Below are positions 28,543 through 35,937 of a stretch of 64,000 nt of DNA, piece after piece. Below the pieces are notes generated by a model. That model searched no databases and was not told the DNA's origin. It saw nothing but the letters and a program-made list of their open reading frames with translations. A program made the translations under genes and the position numbers. Source of the DNA: Pseudoruegeria sp039972875 (GTDB lineage Bacteria > Pseudomonadota > Alphaproteobacteria > Rhodobacterales > Rhodobacteraceae); the NCBI GenBank assembly GCA_039972875.1, contig JBDWMA010000052.1:248001-312000 (forward strand), read 5' to 3'. Within the stretch, counting starts at the first letter, position 1, and every line of letters begins with the position of its first letter.

Positions 28543-29576
28543 AGGGTGATATGATTGTTCTAGACCACCTTGGTGAACGTCAAGTGGCTGCGCGCCTGAG
28601 CAATGGGCGTGTTGATGATGTTTTGACGGAACCAACCGACGGCGACATGCCGCTTCCGGGTGCGATCTATCGCGCTATTGTGGATCGTCAGTTCAAAGGG
28701 CAAGGCGGTGTAATGCTGCGCCTTCCTAACGGGAATGCGTTTCTGCGGCAATCCAAGGGTCTTAGCCCGGGACAACCCGTGTTGGTTCAGGTCACCGGCT
28801 ATGCCGAGGATGGCAAGGCCGTTCCTGTTACGCAGAAAATTCTGTTCAAAAGCCGGTATGCGATCGTAACGCCGGATGCGCCGGGCCTGAATGTCTCACG
28901 CGCGATACGGGACGAAGAAGTGCGCATTGCTCTGATGGCCTTGGCAACAGAGGGAATGGAGGACTCCGCATTTGGGTTGATTCTGCGTACCACCGCTGAG
29001 GGGGCACCAGAGGACGAAGTCTTTGAAGACATCACCGACATGCGAGCCGCGGCTGAAGCTGTGTTGGGTGATGCTGACGGTGATACTCCTGAGATGCTTC
29101 TTGAAGGGCCTTTGCCCCATGTACTAGCGTGGCGTGATTGGCCGGAAGCAGAAGTTGTTCATACGACAGCAGGCGGTTTAGAGACACTTGATGTGTTGGG
29201 GCAACTCGAAGTCCTTTGCGATGATTATGTCTCTTTGTCAGGTGGGGCCAGCATGTATATCGAACCCACGCGCGCGCTGGTGGCCGTTGACGTCAACACG
29301 GGGGGCGACACCTCTCCGGCGGCAGGCCTAAAAGCCAACCTCGCCGCAATACGAGAGCTGCCGCGACAATTGCGGTGTCGTGGTTTGGGTGGACAGGTTG
29401 TTCTTGACCTTGCACCCTTGTCCAAAAAGGACAGAAAACAAGTCGAACATACATTGCGATCAGCCTTCCGCACCGATCCCATTGAAACAGCTTTGGTCGG
29501 CTGGACACCACTGGGACACTTTGAATTACAGCGCAAACGGGAACGCTTGCCTTTGACCAAGCGAGATCTGGCATGA
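28539..29576 (+). CDS. Ribonuclease E/G family protein (short form)
   Basis: A 345-residue RNase E/G-type endoribonuclease. The catalytic aspartates are likely those in ALVAVDVNTGGDT (near residue 250) and GQVVLDLAPLSKKDR (near residue 290), matching the two metal-binding positions of RNase E. It lacks the C-terminal scaffold and the Cys-rich zinc link of full RNase E, and is shorter than RNase G (~490). It is coupled by ATGA overlaps to maf and to yacG. Confidence 0.85.
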   Translation: MKGDMIVLDHLGERQVAARLSNGRVDDVLTEPTDGDMPLPGAIYRAIVDRQFKGQGGVMLRLPNGNAFLRQSKGLSPGQPVLVQVTGYAEDGKAVPVTQKILFKSRYAIVTPDAPGLNVSRAIRDEEVRIALMALATEGMEDSAFGLILRTTAEGAPEDEVFEDITDMRAAAEAVLGDADGDTPEMLLEGPLPHVLAWRDWPEAEVVHTTAGGLETLDVLGQLEVLCDDYVSLSGGASMYIEPTRALVAVDVNTGGDTSPAAGLKANLAAIRELPRQLRCRGLGGQVVLDLAPLSKKDRKQVEHTLRSAFRTDPIETALVGWTPLGHFELQRKRERLPLTKRDLA

Positions 29577-29755
29577 CTTGCCCCATTTGTACCAACGCAA
29601 GCAAAGAAAAATATCGCCCGTTTTGCTCAAAACGCTGTGCAGATGTCGATCTCGGCAAATGGTTAAACGAAAGCTACACACTCCCCGCGACCCGAGAAGA
29701 TGACCTGGAAGAGGCTGCAGAAGCCATTATTGAAATTTCTTCTAAACCACATTGA
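29573..29755 (+). CDS. yacG: DNA gyrase inhibitor YacG
   Basis: A 60-residue zinc protein with CPIC near the N-terminus and CSKRC about 16 residues later, followed by ADVDLGKWL, the YacG signature. E. coli YacG binds GyrB and blocks gyrase. It overlaps the RNase stop by four bases. It is the last gene before tRNA-Phe and the accessory region. Confidence 0.93.
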   Translation: MTCPICTNASKEKYRPFCSKRCADVDLGKWLNESYTLPATREDDLEEAAEAIIEISSKPH

Positions 29756-29834
29756 AAATTCAGCGATTCAGCTCTGGACACCGCCCCACGGCGCGTCTAG
29801 AAGGTCGCTACCCAACGCTAACAGCGTTTCCGGT

Positions 29835-29909
29835 GCCCGGGTAGCTCAGGGGTAGAGCAGTGGATTGAAAATCCTCGTGTCGGTGGTTCGATTCCGCCCC
29901 TGGGCACCA
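29835..29909 (+). tRNA. tRNA-Phe (GAA)
   Basis: A 75-base tRNA with encoded CCA. The acceptor stem GCCCGGG pairs with CCTGGGC (one G-T), the D-stem is GCTC/GAGC, the anticodon loop TTGAAAA gives GAA, and the T-arm is GGTGG-TTCGATT-CCGCC. Its 3' half is duplicated at 35526-35578, so it is the integration target of the island that follows. Confidence 0.96.
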
Positions 29910-29916
29910 TTTAACT
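29864..29916 (+). repeat. Left attachment repeat (tRNA-Phe 3' end)
   Basis: A 53-bp sequence from the anticodon loop of tRNA-Phe to 7 bp past CCA, identical to 35526-35578. The two copies diverge immediately outside these borders. It is the left attachment site of a 5662-bp island, and the tRNA remains intact at this end. Confidence 0.9.
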
Positions 29917-29976
29917 CAAAATAAATCAACAACTTAATCTTGCTCCAATGTTCTGTTTAGTTTGATTGGCCGTAGC

Positions 29977-29996
29977 TGGGTGCCATTTGGGTGCCA
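29977..29996 (+). repeat. Paired TGGGTGCCA repeats, left
   Basis: TGGGTGCCA occurs at 29977-29985 and 29988-29996, 11 bp apart and about 60 bp past the left attachment repeat. The same pair stands at the same distance beyond the right repeat. Short repeats in fixed phase near an att core are typical of integrase arm-binding sites. Confidence 0.55.
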
Positions 29997-30334
29997 TTTG
30001 CTAAATCGCTTCAGCGGTAGAGAATGTGCAATCGGCTCATACCGAACATTTGAAGGAACCGGAGAGGACGGCTGCAGTTGGTCCAAACCAGACGTCGGTC
30101 GCAGGAATTTTCGACAGCGGTTAACAATCTAAGTGCCGGTAATATCGAACCCACAACTCGATTTGGCCTTGGTGCCCGCAATGGTGCCAAAATGGCGCAG
30201 CTTGCCTCGGTTCTGCGACCAGCACAAAAGTGTGTTTCAGCATGACTAATTTTTAACGACGCTGTTGCTGATAGCACATTGCGAGCATGGGAAATTCATC
30301 TAGTAGTTGTGAGATTGTTCCGTATAGTCATCTT
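29997..30334. other. Non-coding left edge of tRNA-Phe island
   Basis: About 340 bp with no supported gene. It contains weaker variants of the GGTGCC motif near 30170-30190. Confidence 0.4.
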
Positions 30335-30478
30335 ATGGATACTAAAGCACATTTCTTGGTCAATCCTCGGCTAACAAGATTACTTGGTGAAACATACCGA
30401 TCTAGCGAAGTCGCCCTCAAAGAGCTGGTTGACAACGCGTGGGATGCTGATGCTCAGAACGTTTGGGTTGCTTCACCT
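30335..30478 (+). pseudogene. Truncated GHKL/HSP90-like ATPase, N-terminal fragment
   Basis: The start MDTKAHFLVNPRLTRLLGE and the N-box ALKELVDNAWDADAQNVWV match the first ~45 residues of histidine-kinase-like (HSP90/MORC type) ATPases. After about 30475 the frame runs into antisense of an integrase fragment and the remaining ATPase motifs are absent. The open frame continues to 30595 but only as a chimera. I read it as a remnant left by deletion between two island genes. The exact join lies between about 30455 and 30478. Confidence 0.7.
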
Positions 30479-30774
30479 GGCGTTGGCACTGTTTCCACGG
30501 GAACGTCCGGCGTCTTGTCAAATTCACCCAACTCGATATCACGGGCGATTTCCATCGCGCGACGTCTGGCGTCAGCAAGGGAGACCACAGGATAGGGGCC
30601 GATCTTGATGCGCCTGCGCGCACCGTTCGGACGGACCATCGTGTAGAACACCTTTGCACCTGTGGTCGACACACGCACGTGCAGGCCATTTGTTTTTTGA
30701 TCGCGCACCTCGTACCGTTTGGTGATCGCAGGAGGCAATGCGTCGAGTGATTTTGTTGTCAGTATCCGTGTCAT
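30454..30774 (-). pseudogene. Truncated tyrosine recombinase, N-terminal fragment
   Basis: About 106 residues starting MTRILTTKSLDALPPA, with TNGLHVRVSTTGAKVF and RIKIGPYPVVSLADARRRAMEIA, which is the arm-DNA-binding (DUF4102-type) domain of phage/island integrases. The core-binding and catalytic domains (Arg-His-Arg-Tyr) are missing. It ends where the ATPase fragment begins on the other strand. It is probably the integrase that once mobilised the tRNA-Phe island, which is now immobile by itself. Confidence 0.8.
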
Positions 30775-30895
30775 ACGAACACTGTAAGACACCCAGAATC
30801 CGCGTGTCAGGGTACAACTTGAAAGGGTGTGGCGGAGGGCGAAACAATACGCTCGTATATGCGACAATCAAACCAAACATTGACGGAAAAGATAA

Positions 30896-31930
30896 TTGCC
30901 CAAGCGATCAATTTCCCAAAGGATCGGAGATCAAGCTGAACATATCGCGCAGGGTGCATTCCTTAATGCGCCGAACTGGATTTGCCGTGCCCAAACGCAT
31001 GACTTTGGAGTGGACCTCGAAGCTGAACTTACAACCTCGGTAAATGGCGTGGAAGAGATGTCAGGTGCAATCTTGAAGCTCCAAGTCAAGGGTACGCTCA
31101 AACCCATCAGGAAAGACAATGGTTTCCAAATTCGCTTGAAAACAGACTATCTGAGCTACGCCAACCAGTTCCGTATCCCAGTGGTCCTTTTGTTGGTCAA
31201 TGTTATGACTGGCAAAACTTATTTCTTGTGGCTTCAAGAATATCTGGTCGGTCGAGAGGAAATTCTCAGTGGGGCCAACAGCGTGTTAGTAAGGGTTCCA
31301 GAAGAAAACGAACTTCAGTGCGCGTATCCACGCGTTCTCCCAGACATAGCTCTTGGCGTAACCGAAGGCGCTCAATTGATGGCCGTGCAGCGCCTTTTCG
31401 AAGTGTTTTCAGCGAAATATGACCAGAAAGCACTTGAGCTTTCGGGTGACCTTTTGGAACATCTCAGCCAAGGTGGACACGTTTCGCATTTCAACAACAC
31501 CGTTGACAAACTGGTCAAGCGAGGTCCGCACTTATCGAGGGTAGACTCTCAAGAATTCGGTAAAATCCTCATGGACTTGACCCGACGCTTCGGAGATCGA
31601 ATGAACGTTGATCATGTCTTGAAGATGATCATACGCAACGAGTCCTTTTCTTGGGCAAGGCTGGATGGTTTGAGCGAACTTTACGATGCGTTTCCAGATC
31701 ACGCCGCTAGCCTAAACCTCCCTGAATTGTTCGATAGTTTGGAGTTGCACGAATTGAGTTGGTATAGCCAATTTCGGGAAGCCAACGCTGGGCTTAATTC
31801 TATCCAAATTTGGAACCGAATTTCAAAATTGGACACAAGCTTTGAAACAGGGATGGGGATACCTCAAATTCCTGACGAAGATCGCGAGCACTGCTATCTG
31901 AAGTGGCCAAACCGAGCCGACATGGTTTAG
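30896..31930 (+). CDS. DUF4365 domain protein (PD-(D/E)xK nuclease-like)
   Basis: A 344-residue protein. The N-terminal ~150 residues match DUF4365: THDFGVDLEAEL (Asp40) followed by LKLQVKGT (Gln63-x-Lys65), which is a D...QxK arrangement of the PD-(D/E)xK nuclease fold, then YANQFRIPVVLLLVNVMTGKTYF. The C-terminal half is unassigned. The start is TTG 30896, directly after an in-frame stop; MPKRSISQRIGDQAE fits the family N-terminus. It lies 71 bp before a KAP NTPase on the same strand, inside the tRNA-Phe island. Role inferred: the nuclease effector of a defence cassette. Confidence 0.75.
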   Translation: MPKRSISQRIGDQAEHIAQGAFLNAPNWICRAQTHDFGVDLEAELTTSVNGVEEMSGAILKLQVKGTLKPIRKDNGFQIRLKTDYLSYANQFRIPVVLLLVNVMTGKTYFLWLQEYLVGREEILSGANSVLVRVPEENELQCAYPRVLPDIALGVTEGAQLMAVQRLFEVFSAKYDQKALELSGDLLEHLSQGGHVSHFNNTVDKLVKRGPHLSRVDSQEFGKILMDLTRRFGDRMNVDHVLKMIIRNESFSWARLDGLSELYDAFPDHAASLNLPELFDSLELHELSWYSQFREANAGLNSIQIWNRISKLDTSFETGMGIPQIPDEDREHCYLKWPNRADMV

Positions 31931-32001
31931 CTTCAATCGTTACGTCTGCAAGAACCTAATGCCCAAAAACTCGCCGAAAAACTTGAGAATTAAGACATAG
32001 T

Positions 32002-34209
32002 ATGACCACAGTTTTAGATTCAGACCGCGCACTCGAAAACGAAACTGAAGACCAATTTGGTTTCGTCGGCATGGCTAAACGACTAGCGCCATCAATCATT
32101 GAAGCGTCAAAAGGCGATGGCATGGTCATTGGGTTGGAAGGGAGGTGGGGATCGGGAAAGACCTCATTGTTGAACTTCCTTCGCTCCGAACTGGAAGGTG
32201 CCCAAGAGCAAGGGATTTACACGATTACAATCGCGCCTTGGCTGAATGGGGATTCGTCTTCGCTGGTTTCGTCGCTATTGGACCCAATGTCGGCAATACT
32301 GAAGTCCCGAGAAGATGAACTCGCTGCGGACAATGGCGAAGAAGGAAACGCTGCTCTGGAGGCGATGACAGAAGTAGGCCATCTGCTTCGCGATTATGGT
32401 CCCAAAACCGCCCGTAGGATCGCGTCAGTTGCGAACGTCGCAGGTTACGTCGTACCCGGCGCTCAGATTGTTGGTGGCGTGTTGCAAGCAGGAGCCGATG
32501 CTGCAGAACAGGTTCTGTCAACTGGCCCAACACCATCCGAGCTAAAGCGAAAGATATCTCAAAAAATTCAAGACTTGGATGTTGGCTTTGTTGTGATCCT
32601 TGACGACCTTGACCGTCTTGAACCCGAACAGGCGGTAGAGGTGGTCCGCTTGGTTCGGTCAGTCGCTGACTTTCCACGGGTCGCCTACCTCATGTGCTAT
32701 GATCGTGAGGTGTTGGCTCAGGCTCTGAAGACTGGCCTCAAGGTTGCTGACGGCGATCTATTTCTTCAAAAAATTGTTCAACTCACTTTCAGTATTCCTC
32801 TTCCTGAACCATTTGATCTTCGCACTCAATTACTTGATGAAGCGAAAGCTATCTATGCCGAGGTCACGGAGTCGGATGCTGAAGGCCCTCTGCTCGACGA
32901 CCTAAAGTCAGCAGTTGACCGAGAAGGAATGGGCCTATCCACACCGAGAGAAGTCAAGCTCGCCTTGAACAGCATTCGTTTTGTGTTTCCACAGGTCGCA
33001 GACGACGTGTACTTCCCAGATTTTTGTCGTCTTCATTTGATAAAAACGACAAACTTCAAGCTGTATCAATGGCTTGAGGTTTATCTTTCGGTGCGTTCTG
33101 TGCTGGTAACGGGAGACGCATCCATTGCAAATGACGAAAAAACCAAAATGGGTAATGAGCTAAAGAAGTTGCTGCCTTCTGAGGGTGCTGACTCAGGTCG
33201 TTCAATTTGGAACTTGAGGCGCTTTGTTCCCGGTGTGGCCGATGTGGAGGAAGCCGACAAGCGAGTGTTCAATACCATGAATACTGCAGCTATTTCGGAA
33301 GCGGTTGCGTTGAAGAGACTGGGAAGCCCTCTACACTATAGGTTTTACTTTGCTCTCACGGGCCCCAAAACAGTTATGCCGGATGCCGACTTTACTGGGC
33401 TATTGCAATTGGCAAGGGACAACCCAAGCCAGTTGACCACACGATTTATGGAAGAAGTTAGGAAGCGTCGGAGGTCGGGAAAAACTTGGTTTGAACACGT
33501 GCTCAACAGACTAGACGACGAGTGCATTGCTGCGCTGGACGAAGATCAACTGGCGGGGGTACTTAAAGCTCTTTCCGATATGATGGATGTTGCGTTGGAG
33601 GAAGATGGGGAGCATCGCGCTTTCGATCTATCGCTTGACGCAGTCGCGAACAAAGTTGCCAAGAGATGTCTCAGTCGCTTGGTTGAATTGAATCCAGACA
33701 GACAGAACGAAGTTGTTCAAGAAATGGCAGCAGATGGCGTAGCCATAAACTGGTTGGTTGGAAAGTTCTTTAGGAGTCAGTTGTTTCAACATGGGAGGGT
33801 TGGAGATCAAGCCGAACACCATGAGGAATGGGCGATTTCTGACGAGGTCTTAAATGGTGCCGTTGAAATACTAAAAGAGCGCGTCAGTCGGCCAGAGACC
33901 AAAGCACTCATAGCAAATCTCCCCGATGTTTCAGGCTACGTGTACGGCTGGCTGAACCTAACAGAGGATGGTCAAGCCATTGATTGGGTTCAAGAACACA
34001 CGGCTTCCGACGAAGGGTTTCTCCAAATCTTGGACCACCTCAGGAGTTGGGCAATGAGCGACAGGGTTTACTATCCCCTGTCCAAGGAATCCGTCTCTAG
34101 GTTCCTTGACTGGGAGCAAACTGAAGCGCGATTGGACGGCTTGAAGGATGGAGAATTTGCAGATCAGGTGGCTGAGCTACAACTGGCCATTCAGCAGTCA
34201 CGGCATTGA
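32002..34209 (+). CDS. KAP-family P-loop NTPase
   Basis: A 735-residue KAP NTPase. Walker A is GRWGSGKT (residues 47-54), then APWLNGD. A hydrophobic insert around 138-170 (ASVANVAGYVVPGAQIVGGVL) matches the membrane-associated insert characteristic of KAP proteins between Walker A and B. Walker B VVILDDLDRL (197-206) and the sensor region CYDREVLAQAL follow. The C-terminal 400 residues are an unassigned, probably helical region. KAP NTPases include phage-exclusion PifA of plasmid F. Here it stands between a nuclease-like gene and a small membrane protein gene, suggesting a three-part system. Confidence 0.88.
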   Translation: MTTVLDSDRALENETEDQFGFVGMAKRLAPSIIEASKGDGMVIGLEGRWGSGKTSLLNFLRSELEGAQEQGIYTITIAPWLNGDSSSLVSSLLDPMSAILKSREDELAADNGEEGNAALEAMTEVGHLLRDYGPKTARRIASVANVAGYVVPGAQIVGGVLQAGADAAEQVLSTGPTPSELKRKISQKIQDLDVGFVVILDDLDRLEPEQAVEVVRLVRSVADFPRVAYLMCYDREVLAQALKTGLKVADGDLFLQKIVQLTFSIPLPEPFDLRTQLLDEAKAIYAEVTESDAEGPLLDDLKSAVDREGMGLSTPREVKLALNSIRFVFPQVADDVYFPDFCRLHLIKTTNFKLYQWLEVYLSVRSVLVTGDASIANDEKTKMGNELKKLLPSEGADSGRSIWNLRRFVPGVADVEEADKRVFNTMNTAAISEAVALKRLGSPLHYRFYFALTGPKTVMPDADFTGLLQLARDNPSQLTTRFMEEVRKRRRSGKTWFEHVLNRLDDECIAALDEDQLAGVLKALSDMMDVALEEDGEHRAFDLSLDAVANKVAKRCLSRLVELNPDRQNEVVQEMAADGVAINWLVGKFFRSQLFQHGRVGDQAEHHEEWAISDEVLNGAVEILKERVSRPETKALIANLPDVSGYVYGWLNLTEDGQAIDWVQEHTASDEGFLQILDHLRSWAMSDRVYYPLSKESVSRFLDWEQTEARLDGLKDGEFADQVAELQLAIQQSRH

Positions 34210-34281
34210 GATCGACCTTTTGTCCTATGGCCACTACTTGGTATGGTTTTGTATTGTAAATGGTTGATGGGAGAAACTAAC

Positions 34282-34881
34282 ATGGATGAATTAACACCCG
34301 ATCTTGTACGGCAGTCGATGAGTGGCTTTTACGATAACCTCGATAAACTTGATGTCGGAAACTTGCTGAATGAGGATCTAGAGAGGAGCAGAAACAGCTT
34401 TCTGCTCGTTTGCTTTGTGACGGTTTGCGTTGCGCTTCTTGATTTAGAGCAAATTTCAGCCTTTGGTGCCAAGCTTACCTTAAAGGACAGTGGCGAGCTT
34501 GTGTTGTTTGGGTTCCTTGTCGCAGCATCGGTTTTGATGGCAGTCTACTATCTGGTAAACGTCCGTAGCAGCCTTATTGACAAGAGCGCTAGGTTTCGGA
34601 TGCTGTCCCTTGCCTTGGTGGGAACGAATTCGAAATTGTCGGAATACCTATTTGAAGCTAACAATGCGAAATCAACCAATAGTCAGAGTCTAACCAAAAT
34701 TGATGGTGAGCTTCTGAAGGATTTGTCAGAAGAAATCAAAAAAAGCAAAGGTGCTATCAAGGAGTTCGAGAATGCATTCCGACGGCAACGAGCAATCGCT
34801 CAAGTGCTTCCATTTTCCTTTGTTTTTGTCGGTATAGTTGCGGAAGCTCTGGCGATTTGGTTCGGGGTTGGACACTATTAG
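34282..34881 (+). CDS. Three-helix membrane protein of the KAP cassette
   Basis: A 199-residue protein with predicted membrane helices near residues 39-56 (LLVCFVTVCVALLD), 80-100 (LVLFGFLVAASVLMAVYYLV) and 172-194 (VLPFSFVFVGIVAEALAIWF). A soluble, Lys/Glu-rich segment lies between the second and third helix. ATG 34282 (MDELTPDLV) is preferred because GGGAG lies 8 bp upstream; an upstream in-frame start is at 34243. The family is not recognised. It is 72 bp after the KAP NTPase and may anchor it or act as a pore. Confidence 0.72.
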   Translation: MDELTPDLVRQSMSGFYDNLDKLDVGNLLNEDLERSRNSFLLVCFVTVCVALLDLEQISAFGAKLTLKDSGELVLFGFLVAASVLMAVYYLVNVRSSLIDKSARFRMLSLALVGTNSKLSEYLFEANNAKSTNSQSLTKIDGELLKDLSEEIKKSKGAIKEFENAFRRQRAIAQVLPFSFVFVGIVAEALAIWFGVGHY

Positions 34882-34890
34882 CGTTGCTAC

Positions 34891-35277
34891 TTACTCGATG
34901 TGCTGTAAGCCACAAGACCTCACAATAAGCTCACCATCGCCAAGATCGCTGTCACTGGCAAGATGGCTAAGGTGTAGGTAGCGAACACTGTCCCTGATGA
35001 ATGATCGACGAGTGGTAGGTTCAAATTCATTCTCGCAGATTAGTTGACCGCCGTCTTGGAGAAGGAAAACTCGATCGTTTGCAGCCAATCGCGTCATGGT
35101 TACCAGCAAACAAGGTGCTTCACCGTTCTGTAATGTAACGACGAGTTCATCCGTGGTGATTTCGGATTGAGTGAATTCGCACCTGCCGCCTGAATGCTCG
35201 CTAAGATCATGACTCAACGAGGGGCTAGCTCCCGAGAACACGAACATGCAAAAAAAGGTAAATGGAATTAGTCGCAT
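34891..35277 (-). CDS. Small exported hypothetical protein
   Basis: A 128-residue protein on the opposite strand to its island neighbours. The first ~22 residues (MRLIPFTFFCMFVFSGASPSLS) are a Sec signal peptide. The mature part has four cysteines spaced through it, which could form disulphides in the periplasm. ATG 35277 has GAGG 8 bp upstream. No family is recognised. It ends 9 bp from the membrane-protein stop, convergently. Confidence 0.6.
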   Translation of the reverse strand: MRLIPFTFFCMFVFSGASPSLSHDLSEHSGGRCEFTQSEITTDELVVTLQNGEAPCLLVTMTRLAANDRVFLLQDGGQLICENEFEPTTRRSFIRDSVRYLHLSHLASDSDLGDGELIVRSCGLQHIE

Positions 35278-35525
35278 CAAAATAACCTCAAACTAAATCT
35301 CTCGCTCGCGCTTGCTCTCATTTTGAACCTGCATCCTCTGAAGCGTCAAGACTGTTCAGTTCCCGTCAAAGATCTGGGGTGCCAAATGGGTGCTCATGGC
35401 AGTGGGCTAGATTGGGGCAAAGTTATATGGATTGCTTGAGCGTGAAACCGGTAAAGGCTTGGCAATAAAAATCTTTCGCGTCGGACTGCGATGACTTGGC
35501 AGGAGATGCGTGGGAACCTAGGAAA

Positions 35526-35578
35526 ATTGAAAATCCTCGTGTCGGTGGTTCGATTCCGCCCCTGGGCACCATTTAACT
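35526..35578 (+). repeat. Right attachment repeat (tRNA-Phe 3' copy)
   Basis: Exact 53-bp copy of 29864-29916 without the 5' half of the tRNA. It marks the right end of the first tRNA-Phe island and the start of the second unit. Confidence 0.9.
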
Positions 35579-35639
35579 TCATGATAAAAATGAATAAAGA
35601 CTGCCGTGAGTATGCCGGTTGTGCTTGTCGTATTTGACT

Positions 35640-35659
35640 TGGGTGCCATATGGGTGCCA
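35640..35659 (+). repeat. Paired TGGGTGCCA repeats, right
   Basis: TGGGTGCCA at 35640-35648 and 35651-35659, 11 bp apart and 61 bp past the right attachment repeat, repeating the layout at the left site. A looser pair (GGGGTGCCA, TGGGTGCTC; 35376-35395) lies inside the first island. Confidence 0.55.
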
Positions 35660-35937
35660 CCAGCCTGAGCCACAATGGATTGGTCAGATCAATTCCATTT
35701 GAATGGCCGCTATTCGGAACATCCTAGCAGTTTTGCCGAACTCGCCCTTGGGTAGCATTTTGTGAGTGAAGTCTAAGCAGCATATGGTTAGTCTTGAAAT
35801 GAGTGGTTCCTGCTGCATCCTGAAAGTGCATCTGTTTCAGTGCGTTGTGGTCGCCATTCGCGGTTTTGCTAAAACTATTAGTGATGCGTTCCCAGCGATT
35901 TGGGGAAAGTGAATTTTAAGAAATGGATTATTAGCTA

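Larger units (their letters stand above)
35278..35937. other. Junction region holding the right attachment repeat
   Basis: About 660 bp with no supported gene. It contains paired GGGTGCC-type repeats at 35376-35395, the tRNA-Phe repeat at 35526-35578 and a further pair at 35640-35659. The rest shows nothing recognisable. Confidence 0.6.

Noticed and set aside
35394..35675. A 93-codon minus-strand frame with GRNRTTDTRIF
   Set aside because: It reads the tRNA-Phe repeat antisense. Such tRNA-antisense peptides are a common false annotation; this is the attachment repeat.
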